Assembly (NCBI GenBank): GCA_950295325.1
Contig: OX485803.1
Location: forward strand, 26,786,001-26,846,000
Length of the DNA: 60,000 nt
Origin: Polytrichum commune
Taxonomy: Eukaryota; Streptophyta; Polytrichopsida; Polytrichales; Polytrichaceae
Direction: 5' to 3'
Shown here: positions 44,721 through 57,096 of the stretch, piece after piece
How positions within the stretch are numbered: position 1 is the first letter of the stretch
Layout of the letters: each line of letters starts with the position of its first letter
Notes under the pieces: model-generated
Databases searched by the model: none
Told to the model about the DNA's origin: nothing
What the model saw: only the letters and a program-made list of their open reading frames with translations
Program-made: the position numbers and the translations under genes

Positions 44721-47269
44721 GGAGAGGACCTATGATCATTTGTTAAGAAATAGAATCATCAATTTCACATTGAGTAAAATATTCATATAAGTTCCAAAAT
44801 TTATGAGGATATTGGGGCTACATGGACGACTTGAATTTGCGAATTATCTTGCACTAATGACATGGTTCACTTCCTACAAGAAATGTATGTTTGTCTTAAG
44901 CCATCTCATTTTTTAAAAAAAAAATTTGGTCATTCAAAGATTATTGAAGGCCCATTCAACATATCGATGTACTCCAAAACAACCAACAATCGTTCTTCCT
45001 TTTCATAGCGGACCACTCATCCAGGAGCATAAGAGTCATCAAAATTTATTGCAATTTTCATCCATGGAGGCACAATATCACTCATAATTCTCATATTTTG
45101 TCCACAAAGTTGATTGATCATGACCATTTACCAATTCAAGTAGGTGGGTGACTCATCATCCACTTTGCTCTTGTTGGTTCCTAGTGCAAAAATATATGGT
45201 CATGTTCTATAAGGACCAATGAACAAGGAGAGTTGACTGCTAGTTGTAAATGAACCGGTGAGCTTGAGAAATAACCGATTGAAGTTCAAGACTGCAAGAA
45301 AATTACATATCATTTTAGAAGAATTTGCGGGATATATCTCAAATTAATAAAGAAAATTTGAAATGTCACAACATGCAACTAGTTGGACTTGGAAAGACTA
45401 AGAATTTTGACCAATTATGCCCAAAAATCTCCCTAAACACTAGCCCTTATTTTTCGTTTTTGGAAAACTAGTAGTTTTGGCTACATGTTGAGCTCACAAG
45501 CAACCAAAGTGGCAAGCTTGAGATTTTTGTGGAGTTTAGGGTGGCTACATATGGATAAATTTAGAGAGTATTTGGCAAATGCACAGAAATTAGTGACAAT
45601 TTAGGTGGTGACTTCTAATTGTACATGGTAGAAATCTAATGCTACATGTATGTTTTGATAAGGTGTACAACGACCCCTCGTATAAATCAATAAGTCAATA
45701 AGTGGCCCTAGATTTATATTTGGAGTCTACATGTGGCCACACACACCATAGTCTAAAGAGAAAATTGGCTACGTATTGAAATTGAACGAGCCCATTCAAA
45801 TTGGCTAAACATAAAATTTCACTAGTCCATGAAGCTTCTATGGGCCATTGCTTTGATATACAAGGAGTGGTTATCCAAGATCCGAGCTTTGCCAAGATTT
45901 CCAAAGCCTACATACAAGTTTCAACTCCAACTAAATTTCTTCCTTCCCACTCACAAGAGAACTTCACACAAAAAATATTGCTAAGAACATATGCCCAAAA
46001 CCGAATGAAGTAACCCATGCAAATCTAAACTCAAAAATTGGTCGAAAAAATAGCTCAAATCCAAGCTTTAGAATGTGTAGTAAAAAACTTAACTCAACCA
46101 TGCATGAGATCTTGGCTCATGATGAACAAGCCTCGATCACCACTGCCCTCCTCAAGCCATATTCAAACCCCGTCAACTCCATTCCCCTCGCAAATTTGAA
46201 GTATCATACCCAAAACACTAAAACCCACTAAAATCACAAGGAGGTGCCAACAATTACCACTACATCCACAAGGTGGTGTCACTAATCACCACCACAAGAG
46301 CAAAGATCCTACAAGGTGAGAGAGCAAGTGGGTGGGTACCAAAGGGGTAGGAGTGGAGGAGAAAGTGGTGACACCACTCACCCCACCCAATTGAACCCTA
46401 GGTGACGTGAGCCCTTGGATGGGAGGATGGGCTCCATCCACAATTCACAATGAATCACATTGGCTACTCCCAATAATGGAGCTAAGTGGCGGGTCCTAAT
46501 TTATAAGTGACTCCACTCCACCAATGTGAAGCTAGTTGGCATCGCCTCTTACTCACTAAGAGTGGAGGTGGCACCTTTCAAGGGAAAAAACCTATTTTCT
46601 AGGGGAAGGCTCTCATAGCGCTCCAGGAATAACGTCTTGTAGTTTGACTAACTCATCATGTTTTGTTAGGGCATCCAATGATTTATTTATTTATTTAAAA
46701 TTTTTTCCTTCTTCCTAGTTGTCAATGCAAGAACCCATGTTTGCGTTCCCGCACAACTTCCTTAATATGTTGCGATGTTGAGCGCCTTCCTCCCAATTTA
46801 TGACAAGAATATCACACCTAGAGGTTGGAACACAACCCAAGCCTTCATTCCTTCTTGGTCTCTCATCATTCCTATCAATTTTCACTTTGACCAATTTGTG
46901 GGTTTTTGTGGGCTTTGTTTATAATGGCGAGGTAGGATAACAATTGATGTGAACAACAATAGCTTCTTGTGTGACTATGTGTGTGCAATCTCTCCATCTA
47001 TCAATGTATTTGTTTTCTATATGCTTGGGGTTCAACTCCTAATGAATGAATGAATGAATGTTGTTGGGATTTTAAATTTTGGATTTGGCTTAAATTTCCT
47101 ATGTGAATATACTCAATCTTGGATGCAATTTGTTGGAGTTTGTTCAAGTGCATGTGATTGGGATCATTTTCAATGCCTAATTAACGTGGAGCTACATCAT
47201 CCTACAAAATCGAATATATATATATATACCTTAAGGATCCTTGGTTGCAAGATTTGCTATGTTTTTAAT
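44721..47269. other. Intergenic; fragment of a dispersed repeat at 45290-45440
   Basis: No gene is recognised. 45290-45440 (ttttagaagaattt, tggacttggaaagactaag, ttatgcccaaaaatctcc) is a third, short relative of the repeat at 6650-7260. An aatg tetranucleotide run lies at about 47041-47059. Frames at 45695-46013 look like chance. Confidence 0.45.
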
Positions 47270-47566
47270 GGCTAGAGGATGGATGATCCCGACCCTAAGC
47301 TCTAGTGAGCTTTAATTTTTTAATTTTGGTATCGTTTTGTTTGGTTTTTTTTCCAATGACCAATCACAAATTTCACCTATCAAGCCCATATTTGTTTATG
47401 TAAAGAAATCATGTGCGAAAGCAATTGGTGACCCTTTGATGGGTGATGAGCAATACAATTAGCCTTTAAATAACCTGTGTAGTTTTCGTATGTATTTTTT
47501 GCTCTAAGTTGTTTAGATTGTTCTCCGCATGATGACCAAAGGATGAATGATCTCAACCCTAGGTTC

Positions 47567-47608
<42 letters not shown>

Positions 47609-48010
47609 TTTGTTTCTTCCAACCCCCCTAAATGTGAAAGCAATTATTGACCCTTTGATGGTTGTTGAGTTGACACAGTTAGGAGTGAACTGCTTGCATA
47701 CTTTTCTTATCTATTTTTCGCTCTTGTTTGGATTGTTTCCCGCATTGTGTGTTATGTGTAGTGATGTGTATTTACATGACAATGCCCAGAGGATGAATGA
47801 TGCCAACCCTATGTGTTTTTTGCATTTTTTTTTTCCCCAACCCTCTTGAATCACATCACCTATGAAAAGTCTTTAAGAGAGATTTGTGTATGTAGAGAAC
47901 ATAATACCTATTTGAAAGCAATTGGTGACCATTTGATGGTTGTTGAAGAATACAATTAGGGAGGAATTTCTTGCATAGCTTTCATATGTGTGTTATCACT
48001 CTTGTTTGGT
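47270..48010. repeat. Three to four diverged tandem units of about 220-280 bp with a GT microsatellite
   Basis: The landmark gaaagcaattggtgaccctttgatgg recurs at about 47417, 47636 and 47914 in the same order with gatgaatgat..caaccct, ctcttgtttgg and attgtttcc. A partial unit precedes (gatggatgatcccgaccct at 47280). A GT run of about 40 bp (47567-47607) lies in one unit, and another unit has a T-run there. It is non-coding. Confidence 0.65.
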
Positions 48011-50059
48011 GTGCCAGTGTGGTTTTAGACGACATGGCAGTTACTAGGCTCTTAACAAACTTTCTTGTGTTGGAAGATGTTGAAAACCTCATGGAAACCC
48101 TTGTTGTGTGTTGTGCAATGCAAATTCATGTTTCAATCTACAATTGCAATTGAGTCGAATTCTAGGCCATCAAACAAAGGGAATATCATCGACACCAAGA
48201 CAATGAAGGGGCCAACCACATGAACAACATCATTGTACGTGGTTCAGTTTGCAGTAGAGGGTTCAACTACTTGGAAAACTCATAAATTATTTGATTGTAT
48301 GCCTTGTAATTGGTGTTAATCCAATTAGTGTTAGTTGAATTATATGTGTTCAATCATGGCATTATAGTGTCTCATGTTTGGGGTACACAAGGAAAGTGGG
48401 TATTAAGGGTTCGAAGAGAAGAGGGTTTTGGGGTTGGAGAGCAAATCATTACCCATAAATGAACTACATAATTTAATAAGAGGCAAGATACACAACATGT
48501 TGAATTTTGCTATGAAATGAAATTGGCAACCTTTGAAGACACATCATGTGATGAAATAACATTAATTACTTATTTCCATGCCTTAATTGAGTGTGAGATC
48601 GTATGCTACAAATCACCAATATTGTTGTGGGTATTTATGGTGAGTGCCATTTGTGTTGTTTGGATCTAAGGTATGTGGGTGTTATTTGGTTCTTTTTTCA
48701 TGGTCTTCAACTTCTACTGATTAGATTTACACAACAAAACTCTTGTTGCATTAGCAATCTATGATGAGACTTTTGCAAAAACCGAATTAAAATTTGGACC
48801 TCCCTTAATTTAGTTATGGTTGTTGGAAGTGCATGTTTTTATGGTTTCTTAACTAGATACATAAGTGCTCCTAATTGTGCTCATTATTGAGTGTAGAGTA
48901 TTTATTAATATTTGAAGGTGTAGTCCAATCTCTTTTGAAAATACGCCTTTATGATGTTTGCTCTTTGATCCTTATCAAACTACATACCAATCAAATCTAG
49001 GGGTCCAATTAAGAAAGTGAGTCACTTAAAACCCATCTACCTTATTAAAACTCTCTACAATGCTAGGACATATCTTTAGTTTGTGGGTGTTTGCATGAAT
49101 TCCACATCTTTTAGCCGTTGTGAGTGTAGTTGTTGTCATCCACACTCCAAGATGAATTGGTACTTGTAATTCTCAAGGTCAAAAGGAAGCCCAAGAAATT
49201 GCATTCCTTTTGGTTGGGAGTTGGGTGTTTTACATTGAACATCTTCCATGTTCAGTTAGTTTTGGTGCATGTTTGAAGGTATTGTGCAAGAAGTAATGAA
49301 GAGCATTTTATGATATTGAAGATCAAACTCATTTTGGCATGCCAAAGAGGTGCTAAAACAAGTGTGTCTTGAATTGAAATAGGTTGCTCTTCATTCACAC
49401 TTAAACACCACCTTCGAGCATGCACAACCTACTTAGGGTTATCCTTTTACTCAGTAAGTTATCCTTTTAAGTTATATCTTCACACATGCTTGGAGCCTTT
49501 GGGTTGGCCTTGAGAGGGATAGAAATTGCACAATTGGGTGGCATGGAGTGGATATGGGGAATATAATTGGTTTTCATCAAGGATTTGTTGGATTTGTGGT
49601 GATTCACAATGGTAAGCCATGTTTTGTTTGTTGTGGATGGCCATTGGTTTAGTTATAATTATATTAATTGAATCAAACTTGTATTGAGTACCTAGAATTA
49701 GAACCTTGCATTTCAATTGGTGTTTGTTGAATTACCCATGTTCAAGAGTGCCATTTTTGGTGTAAAATGTTTGGTGCACTTAGGCAAAGTGGGTGTAAAG
49801 GGTTTACAGAAAAGAGGGATTTTTGCAATATGCTATTGAATTTTATTGATGGTGTTTTGATTAATTAAGCAACCGTAATAGAGCATTCACTGGAAGTAAA
49901 TATACTCTTATTATGTGAGGTGAGCCGCCAACCTGGAATTCCTATGCTCCTAAAAATAGGAGTAATTAACAAATGTGCAACAAACATCACTATTTCAAGG
50001 CCCATGTTCCTTGTTTTGAACTTTTAAGGCCCACTGTCATTACTTCTTTGTATGAGTAG
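48011..50059. other. Intergenic; two copies of a 130-bp motif block
   Basis: About 48300-48440 and 49700-49830 share aattggtgtt, gttgaatta, gtgttcaa, the block aaagtgggt(a/g)t(a/t)aagggtt and agaagagg in order, 1.4 kb apart. This indicates an old duplication or two relics of one repeat. No coding similarity was seen. Confidence 0.4.
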
Positions 50060-50464
50060 GTTTTAAAAAGTTTTTAAACCGGTTGAGCCGTCCTTCTCAC
50101 AATTAGTTTGTAGCAACATTGTAACAAACCTCTTATATGTTTGTCAAACTTTCACACTAACACTTATTAATCAAAACGATGAGTTGAAGAACTCAGTTTA
50201 TTTTCTTTGTAACATCAAATTACAATCATAGACCAAGTAGGTCTTGGTCTAAGCTCAACCACTTGACCATAGGAGAGAGACAAAAGATCCTCTCTCCTCC
50301 CCTGAGTTTCCTCTTATGCCAAAGGCACTACTTTTACTTTCTATTTTCACATATAGTAAAAGTATTTTATTCATAGCTCAATCTCTTAGTTCTATTATGA
50401 ATCTTCTATCTTTGGTTCTTTTAGAACCTTCTTCCATCTTTTAACTTAATCTCATTTTTCCAAT
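50060..50464. repeat. Leader of hairpin-rich tract B
   Basis: Contains AGACCAAG-taggt-CTTGGTCT (about 50230-50250), an 8-bp perfect stem, and GGTTCT-ttt-AGAACC (about 50414-50428). The part from 50255 to 50420 is homologous to 14290-14480 in tract A (aggagagagacaaaag, cttatgcca, atatagtaaaa, tagttctattat). It directly precedes the regular array at 50465. Confidence 0.5.
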
Positions 50465-50713
50465 TGAAACTGTCTAATTCCAACCGGATTCATCCATCCT
50501 TCCTTCTAGTTGGAACTGTCTAATTCCAACTAGATCTATTTATTCATTGAGAGTTGTTTAACTCCAATAAATAACATTTATCTTTCCAATTTTGGAGTGG
50601 TCTAACTCCAATGCACCTCATTGAGAGCTGTCTAACTCCAGTGCACATGTTGTCAATTTGGAGTTGTGTAACTTCAATCCATCCATCTTCAACTGGGAGT
50701 TGTCTAGCTCCCA
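50465..50713. repeat. Array of seven mini-hairpins with a common loop
   Basis: Seven imperfect palindromes starting at 50465, 50511, 50549, 50592, 50622, 50659 and 50694, that is, every 30-46 bp. The consensus is TTGGAGTT-GTCT-AACTCCAA: a 6- to 8-bp stem and a 4-nt loop that is GTCT in five of seven copies. Examples are TGGAACTGTCTAATTCCAAC, TTGGAGTGGTCTAACTCCAA and TGGGAGTTGTCTAGCTCCCA. Several substitutions keep pairing or give G-T pairs. Spacers are AT/CT-rich and not conserved. No protein similarity and no known element could be assigned. Confidence 0.7.
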
Positions 50714-51072
50714 TCATCCTCTGCTTACACATTGGCACATGTGGTTAGAATATTCAATCCTTCATCAATATTTCTAGTTACCTTACATACATAGAGATTA
50801 ACAAAGACTTATTTGCATTTTTGTTTATGCAAGTGAAAGGATATGCACATCAAAATAATTAAGGCTTTGATAAAAACTTATCCTCTTTTGGTGTTTGAAA
50901 TGGACGTACATTATGGAGAAGTGTCCTAAGTACCCAACTCCTCTGATTTGGTTCTCAACCTTCAAAAAAATTCCTTTAATTATAGATTGCTTTCTTTTGT
51001 TACAATTACTTTTATTAAATTAGATCAATTCACTTCACCGTAGCAAAGTGGGGAAACATGGTTGTTGGACAA

Positions 51073-51292
51073 TACACTAAATATGATATTTAGTGTGACA
51101 CTATTTGGAATTACGCAATGCTATATTTATTTATTGTACATCCCATATTTTACCAACAAATGTTAAATTGGTAGTTTGGACATTAAAGAACATTGACTAA
51201 TTTACTTGGTAAAAAAATATTCCAATAATATTAAGATGTAGCACCGTGTAAATCCAAATAGTAAGTCACACTAAATACCATATTAGGTGTAG
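51073..51292. mobile_element. MITE of the CTACACTAAATA family
   Basis: The left terminus is ATACACTAAATATGATATTT with tagtgtgacactatttggaa after it. The reverse complement of the right terminus is CTACACCTAATATGGTATTT, continuing tagtgtgacttactatttgg. It is about 220 bp with interior words ttttaccaa and ttacttggtaaaa, also found near 14560 and 24425. It lies about 100 bp upstream of the CpG-rich CHIP promoter region. Confidence 0.72.
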
Positions 51293-51379
51293 TTAGTGGG
51301 ACGTTTGTCAGAGCACCGAGAACTGAAAAGAACCTAAATTGTTTCGTAATAGGTTCAGATGAGGTTATCCACTTGTAGA

Positions 51380-53481
51380 GTATATGTAAGGACACTCCGC
51401 CCTCCGTGTCCGCCCTCGATTGGTTCTGCAAGCCACGTAGCGCGGCATATCATCTGACGTGGCGGTGGTGGCCGACGTGTCTTCTGGAAGCATCCCTTCA
51501 ACCTTGACCTCCACCACATAGTTGCGCGGCTATGGCGTAGCTGGACGAACCTTCCCGCCATGGCCATGGCCTCGGCCGCATCTGCGCAAGGACGCACCAG
51601 TGACTGCTTGCGGATGCCCCGATAGCCCTCCCAAACTTAGTATTTCTCCAAACACCACCAAGTTTTTCCCCTGCCATGGAGTTTGAACTTCCCGTCTCAT
51701 TTTTTTCCTGCCATTTTGCCGTTCCGTTTAGGTCGCAGATCCACTTGCAGCACAGAACCTTGGGATCTTTCCCGGGACGCAGCTTTCTCTTCGATTCATC
51801 GTTGGAGCGACGTGCAGTGTTGCGGCGGTGAATGAAATTAATGTGAGCTTCTGTAACTTGAAGTGAGTGTTTAGGGTTTGGAGAGATCTGTGTAAGTATC
51901 CGCGACGCGGAGCGTTGTTTTGGAAGTTTCTGCTCTGGTTGTCTTGCGGGATCGATGGTTTGATTGAAATGTGCGTTAATGTTGATGCGATTTTTTTAAA
52001 AAATAAATAAATAAATAAATTCTTTATAATAAGGTCGAAGGGAGATCTGTGTAACCGACGGGGAAATTTATTTTACCGTTCTAAGGGTTTCTTGGTTGCT
52101 GGAGGGGGTTGGGAGTGGTATATATATTATTGGCTTAATCGAGGGATGAGGTTCTGTGAATGACTAGATGTGGCATGTTCTTGTTCCGATCTTATGGTTT
52201 TACCTGTCGTGTCCTCTGTTCGTGGAGGTTTCGCTAGTGGTGACATGGACTTTGTAGAGTGAAGAATGTGAGGGATTTCGCACCATTTAGTTTTGAAGCT
52301 GCGTTACGATGATTATTGCGATTTCCGAGGTTAGCGTGGTCTTTTGCTATGTCCTGTTGTTGACGCTAGAGCTCGTTTTCTCGCCATTAGATTCGATTTT
52401 GAGTGTTGGAGTTAGGTTTAAGCAGATTGGCCATCTGATACGTAACATTGGATAGTCAAATTCTATTTTGTAGTCGAGTTTTAAATGCAGGTGCAAAATT
52501 TGAAGCCATGAATTATGCAGGTGGATTTAGGTGTATTTGGTAACTCAGCAGGAGTTAAATTTTTTCTCACAATAAGACGCAATAGATTGTTTAGAAGACA
52601 GTAGACAAGATTCCCGAGTTCTCCTTGGGCTCAGTTGGAAACAAATATTTTGGATTGTGTATAGCAGAGGAAGCTCTGGAACTGTATCAGTGTAGTCCAG
52701 AGGAATGTGGACGAAGGAGCTTGTCAGTTCCTGTGTTTTCGTTGTCCTAGTGCTTATGGGCCAGAGATAGTTCGTTCTATTCTCCTGGATTATTTTTCTC
52801 TAAAATCACGTGTAACCCTGGCAGGAATTACACAAATTCTCCAGTTTTCTTGGTGTCTTTTAGATGAGTCTCAGATGTAATTGTAGCAAATAGTATTGCT
52901 AAGGGCCTATCGATTGACAAGGTTTTTTTTCTTTTAATTGGTCTTGTTCGCTTTCTTTCACCCTAGCAACGAATGTGCTTGTGTTTTAGAGTATTACATA
53001 GATCGTCTGATTTAAAGTCATGGGTTATACCTGCCTGGTTAGCAGCACTTTTTGCAAGGCAAAATGAACTTCCTACATACATCCCTGATACTTCCATTTT
53101 CACCAATACACTGAAGTTCCTAAGCATCAAAAGAAATCGCACACAGTCATACTAACCAATTCGTTGTGATTTATTGTGCAGCCATAGCAGTGAAACCTTT
53201 TTGGAACAGAATATTCTACTTTCTGTAGTCTGTTTCTGATACCTGCAGCTGGCAATTGAGGAGTTTGTGTCAAACTTCATGGGAAAGAAAACATGCATTC
53301 ACGGAGAAGATTGAACTGTAGCTGTAGATTCACGTTTAGCAGAACATTTCTATAGAGAATTGCAAGAAGTCAGCATAGCAGATAGACTTACAGGATAGAG
53401 GCGTAGCATTTGCTATATCTTGATATTAAACTGGTTCTTTGAGGTAGTTCAGTTGCAAAGAAAGTGCTCAAAGCCAAAAGT
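51380..53481 (+). promoter_or_regulatory. CpG-rich promoter and leader region of the CHIP gene
   Basis: From about 51380 the base composition turns clearly GC- and CpG-rich for some 550 bp, unlike all surrounding DNA, then becomes ordinary leader sequence up to the CHIP ATG at 53482. A donor-like gtaagt at 51892 and an acceptor ttattgtgcag ending at 53181 would define a leader intron of about 1.29 kb. Introns in the 5' leader are common in plants. The transcription start is not determined. Open frames in this part show no recognisable similarity. Confidence 0.45.
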
Positions 53482-56400
53482 ATGGCAAGAGAGGTGGCAA
53501 CAACGGAAAAACAAGCAGAGCACCTAAAGGACCAGGGAAATATCTACTACAAAAAGGATAAGCTTGGTGCTGCTATTGAAGCATACACAGAGGTTTACCT
53601 TCATTCCACTTTTTTACCTTCTTGAATCTGGATAGAATGATGAATTTCTGATGCCTGATTTTAGGTAGCAACATCTTTTATGGGGATAGCAGAAGAACCA
53701 AAATTATGTTGCATCAGAGATTGAAGTCCTTGGTTCTGTCACAAATGAAGTTTATAATATTATTACTTTATTGTCTTTTAGGCTCTGCAGTTTGAGTCAT
53801 CATACATTCTTCCATTGAAGCTGTCCCACTTGTTAAGAATGATGGTTTCAGTAAGGCGTTCATGATAATGTTGCCTGCTTGATGGAGGTGATAATCTGAG
53901 AGCTTTTAATTGATGATCACAATGTTGAAACCATAGATATGATTTTAATTACTCGTAATGTCAGAGTTGATCTGGGTCAGCAATTCAATGTGTTTCTAGG
54001 CTTCTCTAGTGTTGAAGGGTAAATTCTTTCCACACTGCAGGTTAGGACCTACATGAATGCAAACTCAACTCTGTTTGATATTCTAATAAATCCAGGTGTT
54101 CCATTTCAACTGTAGACATCAGATGTGTTTGGATCTCTAGCATTCAGCTTACATGTATGTGCAAGCCCTAGGCTTAATATTTTATGATATCGCTGCTAGG
54201 CAGTGATGGTTGCTGATGTCTCATCGCTCTTCATTTCTGTTTCATGTTGGTTACAACAGGCAATCACATTGTGTCCTAAAGTAGCAGTGTTTTGGACAAA
54301 CCGAGCCCTCTGTCACAAAAGACGAAAGTGAGCCACTTTTTCCCACTCTGCAGCTAAAGCGAATTTCTCACTCATCTGTTTTTACTACATAGTCCAGATC
54401 TCAAGAACGCTTATTTTATCACTTAGTCTGTCGCAATGTCTGACTTGAGCATGGGCTTTCTGCTGTGGGTGATCACTTTGTTGAGGGTAATGGATGGTTG
54501 AGTGTGGCATATGAAGGGCAGCACCTTGGGTAGTATTCTTTCAATTGGGGAACACTTTGTGAAGACAAATTCGGTTGATGTTTTGTGGAGGGGAAAACTT
54601 GTGATGATTATTTTCTTGTAACAGCTTTTTTTTAATGTGCAGTGAATGGGATCGTGTGGAAAATGATTGCTTAAAGGCATTGGAGCTGGACAACAGCTCA
54701 ACTAAGGTAGGTTCGTGTGGAGCTGAAAATGAACATTATGTGATTGCTTAAAAGCATTGGAGCTGGACAATACCTCAACATTCTTGGGAAATTGTGCATT
54801 TTCACCTAATGTGTGGGCCAATTTGAGTCTCCTTATCTATTCATGTCAGCTAATTTGCATTGATGATTGAAGGATGCTTGATGATCTACTCCCGAGTGTT
54901 TCTTAGTCTCCATCTACAAGTTGTTACTGTTGTCACTGTACTTTTACTGGGATTTGTCTCTCAAGTGTTTGAGCGGATCTTCTGATGCATTGGTATTTGG
55001 ACATTTGTAATGGTGTGGCCTTTCAACTTTTGTTGCAGCTCACATGTTGCCCGTGAGATTATTGCAGGCACATTACTGGTATGGATTGGCCTTGTTGCAA
55101 CGCAAGCAATATTACGAGGCAGTTAGGCAACTTGAAAAGGTAGACCTTGTATACAATGTTTTGCATTTGTTGTTTAAACATCTTGAACTTGTAGTCTACA
55201 AGAAAACATGTAATATAAATTGAAATCATAACCTGAATGTAAATCATTGTTTGGTTTCCTTCTATTGGCAATTATAAACAACAACTTGTGCTTCATCATG
55301 TTGCCATCGTATGGGAGCCTCCAGAATAGAGAGACGCTCTGGAAAGTGATGAAGTGAAGTGAGTAGAGGGAGTCAGCCACTCACTTTTTAGCCTTTCAAA
55401 TATCTCTAGTTTATCTACTTTCAACTGTTGGTTGTGGCATTCACTTCCTGCTTGGGATATTATGTGCATTTTCAGAACAGTTTAAATGGTGTCTGAACTA
55501 TGTCCTTGAAAAGTGATGTGTTACCTCTTACTTATGTTGTGCCATCCCATACTTCTTGTGCTGCAGTAGTATATCTCTCTGTTTGTGAGTTAGATGCTCA
55601 ATATTATCTACGAGTTGCGGCTACTTTTATGACAGACAAGTAGATAGTTTCATTAATTGAAGTTCTATTTTTTGGGGGGATGATAGGCATTGGAGCTGGG
55701 CAGGGGAGGAAGTTCAGCAAGCTATCTAGTAGAAGAAATCCAGGAAGAGCTAACAAAAACTCGATATTTAGCCTGGGAGCATGAAGCTTCAACTAGATAT
55801 GCAGCTTGGGAGCGAGAATCCTCCATTAGGCAACGCCAACAACATGAATTGAAGTAAGCATCTGTGGTGTTTCTCCTGTATATTTGTCCACCATTCTGGG
55901 TTTTTCAGTACCAGAGTTCTGGAGTAGTAGTAAACGTTCTGGGAAGATCCTTGTTTGAAGAATAGACTATCAAATGGAGCAGTTGGTTCTCCACTTTTGC
56001 TGTACTGCATGATGAGTATACTCAAGTTTCTCGGAGGATTGCATACACACATGATTTATTAGTAAATCTTTTACTAATGAAAAAAATTGTTTCTGAAGTG
56101 GTTCTCAACATAATCAGGTGGAACAGAGTTGTCACAAATAAAATGGAACCATTTCTGGTTTTTGGTATTGCTCAAGTAATGACATGATTGTACAGACAGG
56201 AGGATCACTTGTGTTTCTTAGAGGTTCTGCTTTCTTGATGTGTGCAGAGAACATTGTGCTCGCCTTCTCAAGCTAGAGTATGAGAATAAGTGCCGGGGTT
56301 TGAAGGAGGCAGGACAGCAGAAAGGTTATACTGAGGGTCCAGATGGAGTTCTGTGTATGACTGATGATGATGATATCAGTGCTATTGCCAATAACTACTA

Positions 56401-57096
56401 CCCTTCAGCCCCCAAGGGAGACCGTCTAGAACTTGATGAGTGGCAGAAAGCTGAAATTGCTAAACTCAATGAAACATATGAGGAGCGTCTGCTAACCTTA
56501 GCTGAAGTTTTTCAGAAGGCCAGTGCTCCAGATAGGGCTGGGGAGGTAGGCATCTTATCTCTTTACTTGCGTATGGCTTGTAACTTATGTTCACCATGTC
56601 TATTGCCAATTTTTGACAGCTTTGAAGTTGTCATTCCTGATCAGTAGTGGGTATCCTGCAGGTACCTGATTATCTTTGTTGTCTGATTACCACGGATATC
56701 TTTAGAGACCCTGTGATTACCCCCAGTGGCGTGACATATGAGAGGGATGTTCTTATGGAGCATCTTCGCAAGGTTGGTGGAACTTTCTTGCACAATTGAT
56801 TTGTCTTTTGCTTCAACTTTGCAGTATTTTGCACTCTCCAGCCTGCATTGGATTCTTGCATGTTTTTTGCAAATTTTCTTCTTAAGCAGGATAATGAATG
56901 AGGGGCACAATGCAGAAGGAATGACAATCCTAGGTTTCAAGGTCCCACAATTAATTGTCTTGTTCACTTGCAGGTTGGACAATTCGACCCTTATACACGG
57001 GCGACATTACACCCAGAACAAGTGGTACCAAACTTAGCGATAAAGGAAGCTGTGCAGGCATACCTTGCTGAGCATGGGTGGGCTTACAAAACTTGA
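53482..57096 (+). CDS. CHIP: CHIP-type co-chaperone E3 ubiquitin ligase (TPR + U-box)
   Basis: Predicted 337-aa homologue of Arabidopsis CHIP (about 280 aa), a cytosolic ubiquitin ligase that binds HSP70/HSP90 tails through its TPRs and recruits an E2 through its U-box. Exons: 53482-53592, 54260-54327, 54643-54706, 55068-55139, 55687-55853, 56248-56545, 56662-56772, 56974-57096; all GT-AG with consistent phases. TPR region: residues 10-115 ([37 protein letters not shown]). K16, N20, N51 and K81 have the spacing of the carboxylate-clamp residues of human CHIP (K30, N34, N65, K95). Residues 110-255 are a charged helical linker, longer than in Arabidopsis, with an acidic TDDDDIS stretch. U-box: 261-331 ([42 protein letters not shown]). 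Intact and probably functional. Confidence 0.93.
54741..54779 (+). repeat. Partial duplicate of CHIP exon 3 inside intron 3
   Basis: tgattgcttaaaagcattgg and agctggacaatacctcaac repeat the exon-3 sequence at 54664-54702 with three differences over 39 bp, about 77 bp downstream. There is no acceptor directly in front of it and no donor after it, so it is unlikely to be spliced in. It looks like a small tandem duplication across the exon/intron border. Confidence 0.75.

Noticed and set aside
47547-47849. 100-codon frame through the GT microsatellite
   Set aside because: The valine/cysteine run is produced by the GT repeat, and no other coding signal exists.
50465-50713. CRISPR-like array
   Set aside because: Repeats are imperfect palindromes of about 20 bp with changing stems and no conserved repeat unit. 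The context is a plant nuclear genome without cas genes.
51355-51597. Minus-strand 80-codon frame in the CpG-rich region before CHIP
   Set aside because: The CpG-rich promoter composition favours long frames on both strands, and there is no similarity or conserved start context.
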